64,000 bases of DNA, from assembly GCF_009469695.1 (NCBI RefSeq), contig NZ_SSSR01000003.1, positions 1 to 64,000 on the forward strand. The letters run 5' to 3'. The position numbers and the translations under genes were made by a program. Shown here in pieces: positions 9,697 through 20,854 of this stretch. The notes below the pieces were generated by a model. The model made no database searches. It saw only the letters and a list, made by a program, of their open reading frames with translations, and was not told the DNA's origin. Position 1 is the first letter of the stretch, and every line of letters starts with the position of its first letter. This DNA comes from Propionivibrio limicola. GTDB lineage: Bacteria > Pseudomonadota > Gammaproteobacteria > Burkholderiales > Rhodocyclaceae.

Positions 9697-9948
9697 TAGA
9701 GTTGAATACGGGGTCCATGCGACCCCGAAAATCTTTGGGCTGCAGTACGGCTATATGTACTGCAGAACGTCAAAGACCGCAGGCGCCTAGATTACATCGA
9801 GGCTTAATGATACCTGCGCAGACGGTGAGCCCTAAGCTGGATTTGAATCTGACTGCCGTGCTGCAGCTAGAGAAAGTTCTTGGCTTGGTCGCCGTGGGGG
9901 CGACGCCAAACTGGCGTCGTAAATTGACTTGCTTAGGAGGAAAGGCCT
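9697..9948 (+). promoter_or_regulatory. structured L10 (rplJ) leader
   Basis: The 252 bases between rplA and rplJ are full of inverted repeats. GGGGTC/GACCCC lies at 9710-9726, and TGCAGTAC/GTACTGCA at 9741-9764, inside CTTTG (9733-9737) and CAAAG (9771-9775). CGACGCC/GGCGTCG lies at 9901-9919, just before the AGGAGG at 9936-9941. The position matches the long leader by which the L10-L7/L12 complex represses its own message in E. coli. The binding site itself was not modelled. Confidence 0.7.
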
Positions 9949-10452
9949 GTGGGTCTCAATCTAGATGAAAAGAAAGCAGTCGTAGCAGAGGTGTCTGCTC
10001 AGGTAGCATCCGCCCAGACCATTGTTGTGGCCGAGTATAGTGGTCTGGAGGTTGCCAATCTCACGAAATTGCGCGCGCAAGCTCGCAAGTCGGGAGTGTA
10101 CCTGCGTGTTTTGAAAAACACCTTGGTTCGTCGTGCTGTTGCGGGTACCCCGTTTGATGGGTTGGCCGAGCAGATGACCGGACCGTTGATCTACGGCATC
10201 TCACAAGATCCTGTTGCTGCAGCAAAAGTGCTGAATGATTTTGCGAAAAGCAACGATAAATTGGTGCTCAAAGCCGGTTCGTATGCTGGAAAGGTCATGG
10301 ACAAGGCTGGAGTTCAGGCTCTTGCGTCCATCCCGAGCCGCGAAGAACTGCTGGCCAAACTGCTTGGCGTGATGAAGGCGCCGGTTTCCGGCTTCGCTGT
10401 TGCGCTGGGTGCATTGGCAAAACAACGCGAGCAGGCGGAAGCGGCTGTTTAA
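9949..10452 (+). CDS. rplJ: 50S ribosomal protein L10
   Basis: A 167-residue base of the L7/L12 stalk. It starts [15 protein letters not shown], as is usual for the family, and ends in the helical region that carries the L7/L12 dimers. The start codon is GTG at 9949, with AGGAGG 7 bases upstream. It follows the structured leader and precedes rplL. Confidence 0.97.
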   Translation: MGLNLDEKKAVVAEVSAQVASAQTIVVAEYSGLEVANLTKLRAQARKSGVYLRVLKNTLVRRAVAGTPFDGLAEQMTGPLIYGISQDPVAAAKVLNDFAKSNDKLVLKAGSYAGKVMDKAGVQALASIPSREELLAKLLGVMKAPVSGFAVALGALAKQREQAEAAV

Positions 10453-10508
10453 GCCCGGTTCGTTTGTGTTTCACAGAATCAAGTATTCAGATTTAGGAGT
10501 AATTAATT

Positions 10509-10883
10509 ATGGCAATTACCAAAGAAGATATTCTCGAAGCTGTCGGCAATATGACGGTTATGGATTTGAATGACCTGGTCAAGGCATTCGAAGAAAAGTT
10601 TGGTGTGTCGGCTGCTGCGATGGCAGTTGCTGGTCCCGCCGCCGGTGCCGCTGCTGCGCCGGCTGAAGAGCAGACCGAGTTCACGGTTGTGCTCACCGGC
10701 GCTGGTGACAAGAAAGTTGAAGTCATCAAGGTTGTTCGTGCAGCCACCGGTCTGGGCCTGAAAGAGGCGAAGGATCTTGTTGATGGTGCTCCGAAGCCCA
10801 TCAAGGAAGGTGTTGCTAAGGCTGACGCCGAGGCGCTCAAGAAGCAGCTCGAAGACGCTGGTGCCAAGGTCGAAATCAAGTAA
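10509..10883 (+). CDS. rplL: 50S ribosomal protein L7/L12
   Basis: A 124-residue acidic stalk protein that recruits and activates translation GTPases. It has an N-terminal dimerisation helix region, an Ala/Gly/Pro-rich hinge (residues about 38-55), and a C-terminal domain with [25 protein letters not shown] lies 8-12 bases upstream. A terminator-like hairpin follows. Confidence 0.98.
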   Translation: MAITKEDILEAVGNMTVMDLNDLVKAFEEKFGVSAAAMAVAGPAAGAAAAPAEEQTEFTVVLTGAGDKKVEVIKVVRAATGLGLKEAKDLVDGAPKPIKEGVAKADAEALKKQLEDAGAKVEIK

Positions 10884-10901
10884 TCTTGTTTTTGAGAACG
10901 A

Positions 10902-10932
10902 GGCTGGCTGCTTAATCGCAGCCAGCCTTTTT
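10902..10932 (+). terminator. rplL-rpoB attenuator/terminator
   Basis: GGCTGGCTGC (10902-10911) and GCAGCCAGCC (10918-10927) form a perfect 10-bp stem around TTAATC, followed by TTTTT. In E. coli a partial terminator at this place lowers rpoBC transcription relative to the ribosomal genes; the same role is likely here. Confidence 0.82.
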
Positions 10933-10970
10933 GTGCTTTCCGTTTGAGCGGTGATCCCGTTCAAACAGTG

Positions 10971-11036
10971 ATGGACAAACGCAAGCGCAAATCATCTGCG
11001 ACTGATCTAGTGAGATTTGTTTTTCCGTTTGTCCAT
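10971..11036 (+). promoter_or_regulatory. long inverted repeat between rplL and rpoB (possible RNase III site)
   Basis: ATGGACAAACG (10971-10981) and CGTTTGTCCAT (11026-11036) are perfect reverse complements. Inside them CAAATC (10988-10993) pairs with GATTTG (11014-11019). The RNA can fold into a long interrupted stem just upstream of rpoB. A smaller hairpin, GTTTGA/TCAAAC (10942-10966), precedes it. E. coli has an RNase III cleavage site in this same spacer. Confidence 0.6.
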
Positions 11037-11107
11037 TGCCCCCGGCGTGAAGCTTTCCTAAGCCGGGTTTCGCCGTCGGATTTTTGCATTCTGTGCTCGG
11101 AGCGACC

Positions 11108-14100
11108 ATGACCTACTCCTATACCGAGAAAAAACGTATCCGCAAGAGTTTCGCTAAGCGCGCCAACGTGCTTGACGTTCCGTTCTTGTTGGCAACGCAA
11201 CTCGAATCTTTCACCTCATTTCTCCAGGCGGCTTTGCCACCCGCCCAGCGCAAAAATCAAGGTCTGCAGGCGGCTTTCACCTCGATTTTTCCGATTGTTA
11301 GCCATAGCGGGAATGCGAGGCTCGAATTTGTCAGCTACGCGTTGGCCGAGCCGGCGTTCGATGTCAAGGAGTGCCAGCAGCGTGGCTTGACATTCGCATC
11401 TGCCCTGCGGGCAAAGGTGCGCTTGGTGATTATGGATCGCGAATCGCCCGATACGGTGAAGGAGGTTAAAGAGCAGGAAGTGTATATGGGCGAAATTCCG
11501 CTCATGACCACGACCGGTTCGTTCGTAATCAATGGAACTGAGCGGGTGATCGTTTCGCAATTGCATCGCTCGCCCGGCGTGTTTTTCGAGCATGACCGAG
11601 GCAAGACTCACAGTTCGGGGAAACTCCTTTTTTCCGCACGCGTCATTCCGTATCGTGGGTCATGGCTGGACTTCGAATTTGACGCGAAGGACATCCTCTA
11701 CTTCCGAGTTGACCGACGTCGGAAGATGCCTGTGACCACCTTGTTGAAGGCGATTGGGCTTAATTCGGAACAAATCCTGAGGGAGTTTTTCGCGTTCGAT
11801 ACGTTTGAGATCAAAGCGCGCCGATTCGAACTTCACTTGGTGCCTGAGCGGCTCCGTGGCGAGGTCGCGCGGTTCGATTTCTGTGATCAATCCGGGAAAG
11901 TGATTGTTGCCAAGGACAAGCGCATCACGGCCAAGCATATCCGCGAGCTCGATTCCGCAGGGATTCGGCAGATTGCCGTTTCTGAAGATTATCTGCTCGG
12001 GCGTGTGGTCGCACAAAACATCGTTGATCGCGAAACTGGCGAGATTCTCGCGAACGCAAACGATGAGATTACAGAGGCGCTGCTTGAAAAACTCGTCGAG
12101 GCCGGCGTAGAAGAACTCCAGACGCTCTATATCAACGATCTCGATTGTGGCGGCTTTATTTCGCAGACGTTGCGTACGGACGAGACAGTTTCCCGGCAGG
12201 CCGCGCGAATTGCGATCTACCGGATGATGCGGCCAGGCGAGCCTCCTACGGAAGAGGCGGTGGAGATTCTGTTCAACGGTCTGTTTTACTCCGATGAACG
12301 TTATGACCTGTCTGCAGTCGGGCGAATGAAGTTCAACCGGCGCGTTTCGCGCGCTGAAGTGGTTGAATATAAAGCCATGATCCGGCACGTCCCGAGCAAG
12401 CGTGATGCAATCATCAAGTTGATCGGTGAGAAGACAGGTGCGGCGCCCGAGGCGCTGGAGCAGCTGTTTGGCGAGTTGGTTTACGGGGCGCGTTCGGTTG
12501 CGGAAAATGTGACGAAGGCCGCGGCTAACGAACTTGCCGTTTCCTTGAAAGCGTTGGGCGTTGCATGCGAAGTGCGCGAGCAATTGACGCTCTCGCCGCG
12601 GGACATCGTGGAAGTCATCAAGATTCTGGTCGATCTGCGTAATGGCCGGGGCGATATCGATGATATCGACCACCTTGGTAACCGGCGTGTCAGATCGGTT
12701 GGCGAGCTTGCCGAGAACCAGTTCCGCGCGGGCTTGGTGCGCGTCGAGCGGGCAGTGAAGGAGCGACTCTCGCAGGCCGAGTCCGAGAATTTGATGCCGC
12801 ACGATCTTATCAATGCGAAACCCATTAGCGCGGCCGTCCGGGAATTTTTTGGGTCAAGCCAGCTTTCGCAGTTCATGGATCAGACCAACCCGCTTTCGGA
12901 AATTACGCATAAGCGTCGTGTATCTGCATTGGGCCCGGGCGGTCTTACCCGCGAGCGAGCCGGCTTTGAAGTTCGCGACGTTCATCCGACGCATTATGGA
13001 CGGGGGTGCCCGATTGAGACGCCGGAAGGTCCTAACATCGGTCTGATTAACTCGCTGGCGCTCTATGCGCGCACCAACGAATACGGGTTCCTCGAGACCG
13101 CGTATCGCAAGGTTGTTGGCGGGAAAGTGACGGATGAAATCGAATATCTGTCCGCGATCGAAGAAGGCCGTTACATCATCGCGCAGGCCAATGCCGCGCT
13201 CGGTGAGGACGGCGGGCTCGTCGATGAACTCGTTACCTGTCGTGAAAAGGGTGAAACGATCCTGGCTGAACCGGCGCGTGTGCAGTATATGGACGTGGCG
13301 CCGGGTCAGATTGTTTCCGTGGCGGCGTCGCTGATTCCATTCCTTGAGCACGACGACGCAAACCGTGCCTTGATGGGCGCCAACATGCAGCGTCAGGCCG
13401 TGCCGTGCCTGCGTCCCGAAAAGCCACTTGTCGGTACCGGTATCGAGCGTACGGTGGCGGTCGACTCGGGTACCGCGGTGCAGGCTCTGCGGGGGGGGAA
13501 GGTCGACTACGTAGACGCTTCGCGGATCGTTGTTCGCGTCAACGATGACGAGACCGTTCCGGGCGAAGTCGGGGTTGATATCTATAACCTCGTCAAATAC
13601 ACCCGCTCCAATCAAAACACGAATATCAACCAGCGGCCCCAAGTGCGGGTGGGGGATCTGATCGCGAAGGGGGACGTTGTCGCCGATGGCGCGTCTACCG
13701 ATAAAGGGGAGTTGGCGCTCGGGCAGAACATGCGCATTGCGTTCATGCCGTGGAATGGCTATAACTTCGAAGATTCGATCCTGATTTCCGAGCGCGTAGT
13801 CGCGGAAGACCGCTATACCTCGATTCACGTTGAGGAATTGACCGTCGTTGCCCGGGATACGAAACTCGGGCCGGAAGAAATTACCCGCGATATCGCTTCG
13901 CTGGGCGAAGTTCAGCTATCGCGGCTTGACGAATCCGGCATCGTGTACATCGGCGCAGAGGTCGAAGCAGGCGATGTGCTGGTTGGGAAAGTGACCCCGA
14001 AGGGCGAAACGCAGTTGACGCCTGAGGAGAAGCTCCTGCGCGCCATTTTTGGCGAGAAGGCATCCGACGTTAAAGATACCTCGTTGCGGGTTCCGTCCGG

Positions 14101-15391
14101 GATCTCCGGAACCGTTATCGACGTTCAGGTCTTTACACGGGAAGGCATTGAGCGAGACAAGCGTGCGCAATCGATTATTGATGACCACCTGCGCGGTTAC
14201 AAGCTTGATCTTGCCGATCAACTGCGTATTGTTCAGCGTGACGCCATGGAGCGCGTGGAACGTCTGATCGTCGGCAAGACGGCGAATGGCGGCCCGAAGC
14301 GCCTGGCTAAAGGCAGTGAAATTACAAAGGACTATCTCGCGAGCATCGAGCAGCTTCATTGGTTCGATATTCGTATGGCCGATGATGAAGTGGCGCATCA
14401 GCTCGAGTCGCTACGCGAAGGTCTTGAGCAGACCCGGAAGGACTTTGATATCGCCTTCGAGGAAAAGCGCAAGAAGCTGACGCAGGGCGATGAACTGCCT
14501 CCGGGCGTGCAGAAAATGGTCAAAGTCTACGTTGCCGTAAAGCGGCGGCTTCAGGCGGGCGACAAGATGGCCGGTCGTCACGGGAACAAGGGTGTGGTGT
14601 CGCGTATCGTACCGGTCGAGGATATGCCGTACGATGCCGATGGCAATCCGGTCGATATCGTTCTCAATCCGCTGGGTGTTCCGTCGCGAATGAACGTCGG
14701 TCAGATTCTCGAGGTTCACCTCGGACTTGCGGCCAAGGGTCTTGGCTTGAAGATCGGGGCGATGTTGCGTCGTCAAGCCAGCGCGAAGGAACTCAGGGAG
14801 TTCCTGGAACAGGTCTATAACGGTGCCGGCAAGCCGGAGGATCTCGGGCAACTGACGGATGGCGAACTTGTCGAAATGGCGCGCAACCTGAAGGACGGTG
14901 TGCCGTTTGCCACGCCGGTTTTCGACGGCGCCAAGGAACAGGAAATCAAGTTAATGCTCCGATTGGCCGGTATGCCTGAGTCGGGCCAGATGGTCCTGTT
15001 CGATGGCCGGACCGGCGAGCAATATGAGCGCCCCGTAACTGTTGGCTACATGCACTTCTTGAAGCTTCACCACTTGGTTGATGACAAGATGCATGCCCGT
15101 TCAACTGGTCCGTACTCTCTGGTGACCCAGCAGCCGCTTGGCGGTAAGGCGCAGTTCGGCGGTCAGCGCTTCGGTGAGATGGAAGTGTGGGCACTCGAAG
15201 CCTACGGTGCATCGTATGTCCTGCAGGAAATGCTGACGGTCAAGTCGGATGACGTCAACGGACGTACGAAGGTCTATGAAAGCATCGTCAAGGGCGATCA
15301 CAAAATTGATGCCGGGATGCCTGAGTCCTTCAACGTACTGGTTAAGGAAATTCGCTCGCTGGCGATCGATATCGATCTGGACCGCTATTGA
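11108..15391 (+). CDS. rpoB: RNA polymerase beta subunit
   Basis: A 1427-residue beta subunit, somewhat longer than the 1342 of E. coli. The rifampicin pocket is recognisable ([19 protein letters not shown], then [13 protein letters not shown]), with the usual His and Ser residues, so rifampicin sensitivity is expected. The C-terminal clamp region ([19 protein letters not shown]) is intact. One oddity is Gly at residue 633, in [13 protein letters not shown], where Val, Ile or Met is normal. The start at 11108 ([15 protein letters not shown]) matches the family; the upstream extension to 11084 does not. Confidence 0.98.
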   Translation: MTYSYTEKKRIRKSFAKRANVLDVPFLLATQLESFTSFLQAALPPAQRKNQGLQAAFTSIFPIVSHSGNARLEFVSYALAEPAFDVKECQQRGLTFASALRAKVRLVIMDRESPDTVKEVKEQEVYMGEIPLMTTTGSFVINGTERVIVSQLHRSPGVFFEHDRGKTHSSGKLLFSARVIPYRGSWLDFEFDAKDILYFRVDRRRKMPVTTLLKAIGLNSEQILREFFAFDTFEIKARRFELHLVPERLRGEVARFDFCDQSGKVIVAKDKRITAKHIRELDSAGIRQIAVSEDYLLGRVVAQNIVDRETGEILANANDEITEALLEKLVEAGVEELQTLYINDLDCGGFISQTLRTDETVSRQAARIAIYRMMRPGEPPTEEAVEILFNGLFYSDERYDLSAVGRMKFNRRVSRAEVVEYKAMIRHVPSKRDAIIKLIGEKTGAAPEALEQLFGELVYGARSVAENVTKAAANELAVSLKALGVACEVREQLTLSPRDIVEVIKILVDLRNGRGDIDDIDHLGNRRVRSVGELAENQFRAGLVRVERAVKERLSQAESENLMPHDLINAKPISAAVREFFGSSQLSQFMDQTNPLSEITHKRRVSALGPGGLTRERAGFEVRDVHPTHYGRGCPIETPEGPNIGLINSLALYARTNEYGFLETAYRKVVGGKVTDEIEYLSAIEEGRYIIAQANAALGEDGGLVDELVTCREKGETILAEPARVQYMDVAPGQIVSVAASLIPFLEHDDANRALMGANMQRQAVPCLRPEKPLVGTGIERTVAVDSGTAVQALRGGKVDYVDASRIVVRVNDDETVPGEVGVDIYNLVKYTRSNQNTNINQRPQVRVGDLIAKGDVVADGASTDKGELALGQNMRIAFMPWNGYNFEDSILISERVVAEDRYTSIHVEELTVVARDTKLGPEEITRDIASLGEVQLSRLDESGIVYIGAEVEAGDVLVGKVTPKGETQLTPEEKLLRAIFGEKASDVKDTSLRVPSGISGTVIDVQVFTREGIERDKRAQSIIDDHLRGYKLDLADQLRIVQRDAMERVERLIVGKTANGGPKRLAKGSEITKDYLASIEQLHWFDIRMADDEVAHQLESLREGLEQTRKDFDIAFEEKRKKLTQGDELPPGVQKMVKVYVAVKRRLQAGDKMAGRHGNKGVVSRIVPVEDMPYDADGNPVDIVLNPLGVPSRMNVGQILEVHLGLAAKGLGLKIGAMLRRQASAKELREFLEQVYNGAGKPEDLGQLTDGELVEMARNLKDGVPFATPVFDGAKEQEIKLMLRLAGMPESGQMVLFDGRTGEQYERPVTVGYMHFLKLHHLVDDKMHARSTGPYSLVTQQPLGGKAQFGGQRFGEMEVWALEAYGASYVLQEMLTVKSDDVNGRTKVYESIVKGDHKIDAGMPESFNVLVKEIRSLAIDIDLDRY

Positions 15392-15475
15392 AATAGCGCT
15401 CGGCAGTAGTGCGATGGCGGCTGCCGCTGGTCGGCAGCCAAAGATTTGGGGTTCTCACCCCGAACGGAGTGAAAA

Positions 15476-18400
15476 ATGAAAGCATTGCTTGATTTGTTTA
15501 AACAGGTAACGCAAGAAGAACAATTCGATGCGATTACGATTGGTTTGGCGTCACCTGACAAAATTCGGTCATGGTCTTACGGTGAGGTAAAGAAGCCGGA
15601 AACGATTAACTACCGTACATTCAAACCGGAGCGCGACGGCCTCTTTTGCGCGAAGATTTTCGGACCGGTGAAGGATTACGAGTGTCTGTGCGGTAAGTAC
15701 AAGCGACTCAAGCATCGTGGTGTCATCTGCGAAAAATGTGGTGTTGAAGTCACTCTGTCGAAGGTCCGGCGCGAACGCATGGCGCATATCGAGCTGGCCT
15801 CGCCCGTGGCGCATATCTGGTTCCTGAAGAGCTTGCCAAGCCGGCTTGGCATGGTGCTCGACATGACATTGCGCGATATCGAACGCGTCCTGTATTTCGA
15901 AGCATTCGTCGTCTGCGACCCCGGCATGACGCCATTGAACCGCGGTCAACTTTTGACGGAAGACGACTATCTGGCGAAGGTCGAGGAGTATGGCGACGAC
16001 TTCTACGCGGCGATGGGCGCGGAAGGCGTGCGCGAGCTGTTGCGCTCCATCGACATTAACAGCGAAGTTGATCATCTTCGCGCCGAGCTGGAATCGACGA
16101 CGTCGGAAACGAAGAGCAAAAAATACTCCAAGCGCCTGAAGATTCTTGAAGGCTTCCAGAAGTCCGGAATCAAGCCGGAATGGATGATCCTGGAAGTGTT
16201 GCCCGTGCTGCCGCCGGACTTGCGTCCGCTCGTGCCGCTCGACGGCGGTCGTTTTGCGACTTCTGACCTGAATGATCTCTATCGCCGCGTCATCAACCGC
16301 AACAACCGTCTGAAGCGCTTGCTGGAGCTCAAGGCTCCTGAAATCATCGTGCGTAACGAAAAGCGGATGCTGCAGGAAGCCGTCGACTCCCTGCTGGATA
16401 ATGGACGCCGCGGTAAGGCAATGACCGGCGCCAACAAGCGGCCGCTCAAGTCACTTGCCGACATGATCAAGGGCAAGGGGGGGCGCTTCCGGCAGAATTT
16501 GTTGGGGAAACGCGTCGACTATTCCGGTCGCTCTGTCATCGTGGTCGGTCCCCAGCTCAAATTGCACCAGTGTGGTTTGCCGAAGCTGATGGCGCTTGAG
16601 CTGTTCAAGCCATTCATCTTTAACCGCCTTGAAATCATGGGGCTGGCGACGACGATCAAGCAAGCGAAAAAGATGGTCGAAGTGCAGGAGCCGGTGGTGT
16701 GGGACATCCTTGAGGAGGTGATCAGAGAGCATCCGATCATGCTCAACCGAGCCCCGACGCTACACCGCCTGGGTATTCAGGCATTCGAACCGACCCTTAT
16801 CGAGGGTAAGGCGATCCAGCTTCACCCGCTGGTTTGTGCGGCTTTTAACGCCGACTTCGACGGTGACCAGATGGCGGTGCACGTGCCGCTTTCCCTTGAG
16901 GCGCAGATGGAAGCGCGGACGCTCATGCTCGCCTCGAATAATGTGCTTTCTCCGGCCAACGGCGATCCGATCATTGTTCCTTCGCAAGATATCGTTTTGG
17001 GGCTCTATTACGCGACCCGGGAGCGAATCAATGCGAAGGGCGAGGGCATGGTGTTTGCGGACCTCGCAGAGGTATCGCGGGCGATGGATGCCGGAACGCT
17101 GGAACTTCATGCGAAGGTGTCGGTCCGTATTCGGGAATACGAGCGAAATGCGGAAAACGGTTGGGACGAGAAGGTTACCCGTTATCAGACGACGGCTGGC
17201 CGGGCGCTTCTTTCCGAGATACTTCCCAAAGGTTTGCCTTTTAGCGTCATCGACAAGCCGCTGAAGAAAAAGGAAATATCGAAACTGATCAATGCTTCAT
17301 TCCGCCGTTGCGGTTTGAAGGAGACCGTCGTTTTTGCCGACAAGTTAATGCAGAATGGCTATCGTTTGGCCACCCGTGGCGGTATTTCGATTTGTTCGGA
17401 CGACATGCTTGTGCCCGTGCAAAAGAGCGAAATCATCGCTGCGGCCGAAAAAGAGGTCAAGGAAATCGAGAGCCAATACACCAATGGTCTAGTCACCAAT
17501 GGTGAGCGCTATAACAAAGTCGTTGATATCTGGGGGCGCACCGGCGATCAGGTTGCCAAGGTGATGATGGAGCAGCTTGGTCATGAAGAGGCGATCGATC
17601 GGCATGGCAATAAGGTCAAGCAAGAGTCCTTCAACTCGATCTACATGATGGCTGACTCGGGCGCACGGGGCTCGGCCGCCCAGATTCGGCAGTTGGCAGG
17701 GATGCGGGGTCTGATGGCCAAGCCGGACGGATCGATTATCGAAACGCCGATTACGACCAATTTCCGCGAGGGGTTGAACGTTCTTCAGTACTTTATTTCG
17801 ACCCACGGTGCGCGAAAAGGTCTTGCCGATACGGCGCTGAAGACCGCGAATTCCGGGTATTTGACGCGTCGTCTTGTCGACGTGACGCAGGATCTCGTTG
17901 TCATTGAGGATGACTGTGGTACCGAGAACGGCGTGACGATGCGGGCCCTAATCGAGGGTGGCGAGGTCATAGAGCCGCTGCGTGACCGAATCCTCGGTCG
18001 GGTTACGGTCTATGATGTTGTCAATCCAGAGACTGACGAGACGGTGATCGATGCCGGCACCCTGATTGATGAGGATTTGTGTGATCTGATCGACCAACTC
18101 GGAATTGACGAAGTCAAGGTTAGGACGCCGCTTACCTGTGATACCCGATATGGACTTTGCGCCAAGTGTTACGGGCGCGATCTTGGTCGGGGTACGCCTG
18201 TGAACGTTGGGGAAGCGGTCGGGGTTATCGCGGCCCAGTCCATCGGTGAGCCGGGTACGCAGCTGACGATGCGGACATTCCACGTTGGCGGTGCAGCCTC
18301 CCGGGCTGCGGTGGCGAGTCATGTCGAAACCAAGAGCGCGGGCATCGTGCGCTTCACGGCGTCGATGCGCTACGTTACCAGCGCCAAGGGCGAAAAGATT

Positions 18401-19684
18401 GTCATCACGCGCTCGGGTGAGGTGTTGGTGACCGACGACAATGGTCGTGAACGGGAAAAGCATAAGGTTCCCTATGGCTCCACGCTTCAGGTGGAGGATG
18501 GACAACAGGTCAAGGCGGGCACGAAGCTCGCCACTTGGGATCCGCATACACGACCGATCATTGCCGAATACTCGGGGCAGGTGAAGTTCGAGAACGTCGA
18601 GGAAGGCGTTACCGTCGCCAAGCAGATCGACGAAGTTACGGGTCTGTCGACACTGGTTGTAATTGATCCGAAACGCGGCGGGAAGGCGCAAACCAAGGGG
18701 CTTCGTCCTCAGGTCAAGCTTTATGACGCAAACGGCGAAGAAGTTCGGATGCACGGCAGCGATCATCCGGTAACCATTACTTTCCAGGTTGGGGCAATCA
18801 TCACCGTGCTCGACGGGCAGCAGATCTCGGTCGGGGATGTTCTTGCGCGCTTGCCGCAGGAATCGGCGAAGACCCGCGATATTACCGGGGGCCTGCCGCG
18901 TGTTGCCGAGTTGTTCGAAGCCCGGACACCAAAAGATGCCGGTATGCTGGCGGAATTTACCGGGACGGTGTCGTTCGGCAAGGATACAAAGGGCAAACAA
19001 CGTCTCGTTATTACGGATCTTGAGGGTGTCACCCATGAGTACCTGATTCCGAAGGACAAGCACGTTTTGGTGCACGATGGGCAAGTGGTCAATAAGGGTG
19101 AGTTGATCGTCGATGGGGCGCCTGATCCGCATGACATCCTTCGCTTGCAGGGCGTTGAGGCATTGGCCGTGTATATTACGGACGAGGTCCAGGACGTCTA
19201 TCGCCTCCAGGGCGTAAAGATCAATGACAAGCACATCGAGGTCATCGTGCGGCAAATGCTTCGTCGCGCGATCGTTGTCGAGCCGGGTGATACCAAGTTC
19301 ATTCGGGGGGAGCAGGTCGAAAAAGCACATTTGCTTGACGAAAACGATAAGGTGATTGCCGAAGGCAAGCTTCCGGCGACCTATGAGCCTGTTCTGCTCG
19401 GTATTACGAAGGCTTCGTTGTCCACCGATTCGTTCATCTCGGCTGCTTCGTTCCAGGAAACGACCAGGGTTCTTACCGAGGCAGCGATTATGGGCAAGCG
19501 TGACGAACTTCGCGGGCTGAAGGAGAACGTGATTGTCGGTCGCTTGATCCCGGCAGGCACGGGCTTGGCATATCACAGAATGCGGAAAAGCAATGCAGCC
19601 GGAGTTGATCTGGGCGCGGAGATTTTCGGCGTCACAGAAAAGCAGGTCGGAGACGAAAGTCCCCGGGAAGATGCTGTGAGTTGA
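15476..19684 (+). CDS. rpoC: RNA polymerase beta' subunit
   Basis: A 1402-residue subunit holding the catalytic magnesium. The N-terminal zinc ribbon [20 protein letters not shown] is intact, NADFDGD at residues 458-464 provides the three aspartates, and the second zinc site is visible at [13 protein letters not shown]. The bridge helix/trigger loop region ([20 protein letters not shown]) is present. It follows rpoB by 84 bases, with a GGAGTG ribosome binding site. Confidence 0.98.
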   Translation: MKALLDLFKQVTQEEQFDAITIGLASPDKIRSWSYGEVKKPETINYRTFKPERDGLFCAKIFGPVKDYECLCGKYKRLKHRGVICEKCGVEVTLSKVRRERMAHIELASPVAHIWFLKSLPSRLGMVLDMTLRDIERVLYFEAFVVCDPGMTPLNRGQLLTEDDYLAKVEEYGDDFYAAMGAEGVRELLRSIDINSEVDHLRAELESTTSETKSKKYSKRLKILEGFQKSGIKPEWMILEVLPVLPPDLRPLVPLDGGRFATSDLNDLYRRVINRNNRLKRLLELKAPEIIVRNEKRMLQEAVDSLLDNGRRGKAMTGANKRPLKSLADMIKGKGGRFRQNLLGKRVDYSGRSVIVVGPQLKLHQCGLPKLMALELFKPFIFNRLEIMGLATTIKQAKKMVEVQEPVVWDILEEVIREHPIMLNRAPTLHRLGIQAFEPTLIEGKAIQLHPLVCAAFNADFDGDQMAVHVPLSLEAQMEARTLMLASNNVLSPANGDPIIVPSQDIVLGLYYATRERINAKGEGMVFADLAEVSRAMDAGTLELHAKVSVRIREYERNAENGWDEKVTRYQTTAGRALLSEILPKGLPFSVIDKPLKKKEISKLINASFRRCGLKETVVFADKLMQNGYRLATRGGISICSDDMLVPVQKSEIIAAAEKEVKEIESQYTNGLVTNGERYNKVVDIWGRTGDQVAKVMMEQLGHEEAIDRHGNKVKQESFNSIYMMADSGARGSAAQIRQLAGMRGLMAKPDGSIIETPITTNFREGLNVLQYFISTHGARKGLADTALKTANSGYLTRRLVDVTQDLVVIEDDCGTENGVTMRALIEGGEVIEPLRDRILGRVTVYDVVNPETDETVIDAGTLIDEDLCDLIDQLGIDEVKVRTPLTCDTRYGLCAKCYGRDLGRGTPVNVGEAVGVIAAQSIGEPGTQLTMRTFHVGGAASRAAVASHVETKSAGIVRFTASMRYVTSAKGEKIVITRSGEVLVTDDNGREREKHKVPYGSTLQVEDGQQVKAGTKLATWDPHTRPIIAEYSGQVKFENVEEGVTVAKQIDEVTGLSTLVVIDPKRGGKAQTKGLRPQVKLYDANGEEVRMHGSDHPVTITFQVGAIITVLDGQQISVGDVLARLPQESAKTRDITGGLPRVAELFEARTPKDAGMLAEFTGTVSFGKDTKGKQRLVITDLEGVTHEYLIPKDKHVLVHDGQVVNKGELIVDGAPDPHDILRLQGVEALAVYITDEVQDVYRLQGVKINDKHIEVIVRQMLRRAIVVEPGDTKFIRGEQVEKAHLLDENDKVIAEGKLPATYEPVLLGITKASLSTDSFISAASFQETTRVLTEAAIMGKRDELRGLKENVIVGRLIPAGTGLAYHRMRKSNAAGVDLGAEIFGVTEKQVGDESPREDAVS

Positions 19685-19724
19685 CTTGGTGAGAGTTACT
19701 TCCTAAAATCACCGGTCTTTGTTG

Positions 19725-19753
19725 GCATGGGCTAATCATTGCCCATGCTTTTT
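19725..19753 (+). terminator. rpoC terminator
   Basis: GCATGGGC (19725-19732) pairs with GCCCATGC (19741-19748) around an 8-base loop, followed by TTTTT. It separates the beta operon from the str operon. Confidence 0.82.
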
Positions 19754-19851
19754 ATAAAAAATGCATCGGCGTGCTCGTGGTTGCTCGGGTTCGCCGGTAT
19801 TTTCAGGAAATCGGGTTTTTCTCCGGATCCTGTTTAAATCAAGGTTGAGAT

Positions 19852-20229
19852 ATGCCAACAATTAATCAGCTTGTGCGCAAGCCTCGCGAGGCTGTGCTTA
19901 GCAAGAGCAAGGTTCCGGCTCTGGAAAACTGCCCGCAGAAGCGGGGTGTTTGTACTCGCGTCTACACTACGACGCCAAAGAAGCCGAATTCCGCTTTGCG
20001 GAAGGTTTGTAAGGTTCGTCTTACGAATGGCTTTGAGGTGATCTCGTATATCGGTGGTGAGGGTCACAATCTCCAGGAGCACTCCGTTGTTTTGATTCGT
20101 GGTGGTCGTGTGAAGGATTTGCCTGGCGTGCGTTATCACACGGTTCGCGGTTCCTTGGATACGCAGGGTGTCAAGGATCGTAAGCAGAGCCGTTCCAAGT
20201 ACGGAACAAAGCGTCCTAAGGCGGCTTGA
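19852..20229 (+). CDS. rpsL: 30S ribosomal protein S12
   Basis: A 125-residue protein of the decoding centre. The streptomycin-related lysines K43 ([12 protein letters not shown]) and K88 ([10 protein letters not shown]) are wild type, so streptomycin sensitivity is expected. The Asp after K88 is the site methylthiolated by RimO in other bacteria. It is the first gene of the str operon. Confidence 0.98.
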   Translation: MPTINQLVRKPREAVLSKSKVPALENCPQKRGVCTRVYTTTPKKPNSALRKVCKVRLTNGFEVISYIGGEGHNLQEHSVVLIRGGRVKDLPGVRYHTVRGSLDTQGVKDRKQSRSKYGTKRPKAA

Positions 20230-20320
20230 TAGCTGTCTGAGTAAGTGGTCATCTTTTGGGTGGCTGTGATGGGTGTGGTTCGCTATGCCTGTCAGCTGAA
20301 TTGATAATAGAAAGGTTTGT

Positions 20321-20791
20321 ATGCCACGTCGTCGTGAAGTGCCGAAGCGCGATATTCTGCCGGATCCGAAGTTTGGTAGTGTTGAAGTCTCCAAGTTTGT
20401 TAATACGATTATGATGAGCGGCAAAAAGTCGGTCGCTGAGCGTATTGTGTACGGTGCGTTTGATATTATTTCTGCCAAGGGCGGGAAAGATCCTATTGAG
20501 GTTTTTAATCTCGCGATGGGTAATGTCAAGCCATTGGTCGAAGTTAAAAGCCGCCGGGTCGGCGGTGCTAATTATCAGGTTCCTGTCGAGGTGCGTCCCA
20601 GTCGGCGTATGGCGCTGGCGATGCGCTGGCTCCGGGAGTCCGCTCGCAAGCGTTCGGAGAAGTCGATGGATCAGCGTCTGGCCGCTGAAATGCTTGAGGC
20701 GGCTGAGAATCGCGGGGGTGCGGTAAAGAAACGAGATGAAGTGCATCGTATGGCGGATGCCAACAAGGCGTTTGCGCATTTCCGGTTCTAA
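20321..20791 (+). CDS. rpsG: 30S ribosomal protein S7
   Basis: A 156-residue primary rRNA-binding protein of the small-subunit head. It starts [19 protein letters not shown] and contains [16 protein letters not shown]. In E. coli S7 represses str operon translation at the rpsL-rpsG spacer. The 91-base spacer here has AGCTG/CAGCT complementarity, but I do not claim a binding site. Confidence 0.98.
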   Translation: MPRRREVPKRDILPDPKFGSVEVSKFVNTIMMSGKKSVAERIVYGAFDIISAKGGKDPIEVFNLAMGNVKPLVEVKSRRVGGANYQVPVEVRPSRRMALAMRWLRESARKRSEKSMDQRLAAEMLEAAENRGGAVKKRDEVHRMADANKAFAHFRF

Positions 20792-20807
20792 TCCACGGTT
20801 GATTTTG

Positions 20808-20828
20808 GCGCCTGCAGTCTGCAGGCGC
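20808..20828 (+). other. hairpin between rpsG and fusA
   Basis: GCGCCTGC (20808-20815) pairs perfectly with GCAGGCGC (20821-20828) around AGTCT. Only TTCT follows, so it is not a convincing terminator. It may protect the message or separate translation levels of S7 and EF-G. Confidence 0.5.
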
Positions 20829-20854
20829 TTCTACATTATTTCGTAAGGTAAAAA

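Noticed and set aside
9702-9968. 88-codon frame across the rplA-rplJ spacer
   Set aside because: It runs through the palindromes of the L10 leader and has no family similarity.
13491-13498. Run of eight G in rpoB, a possible frameshift
   Set aside because: The beta-subunit frame continues correctly on both sides, so there is no frameshift.
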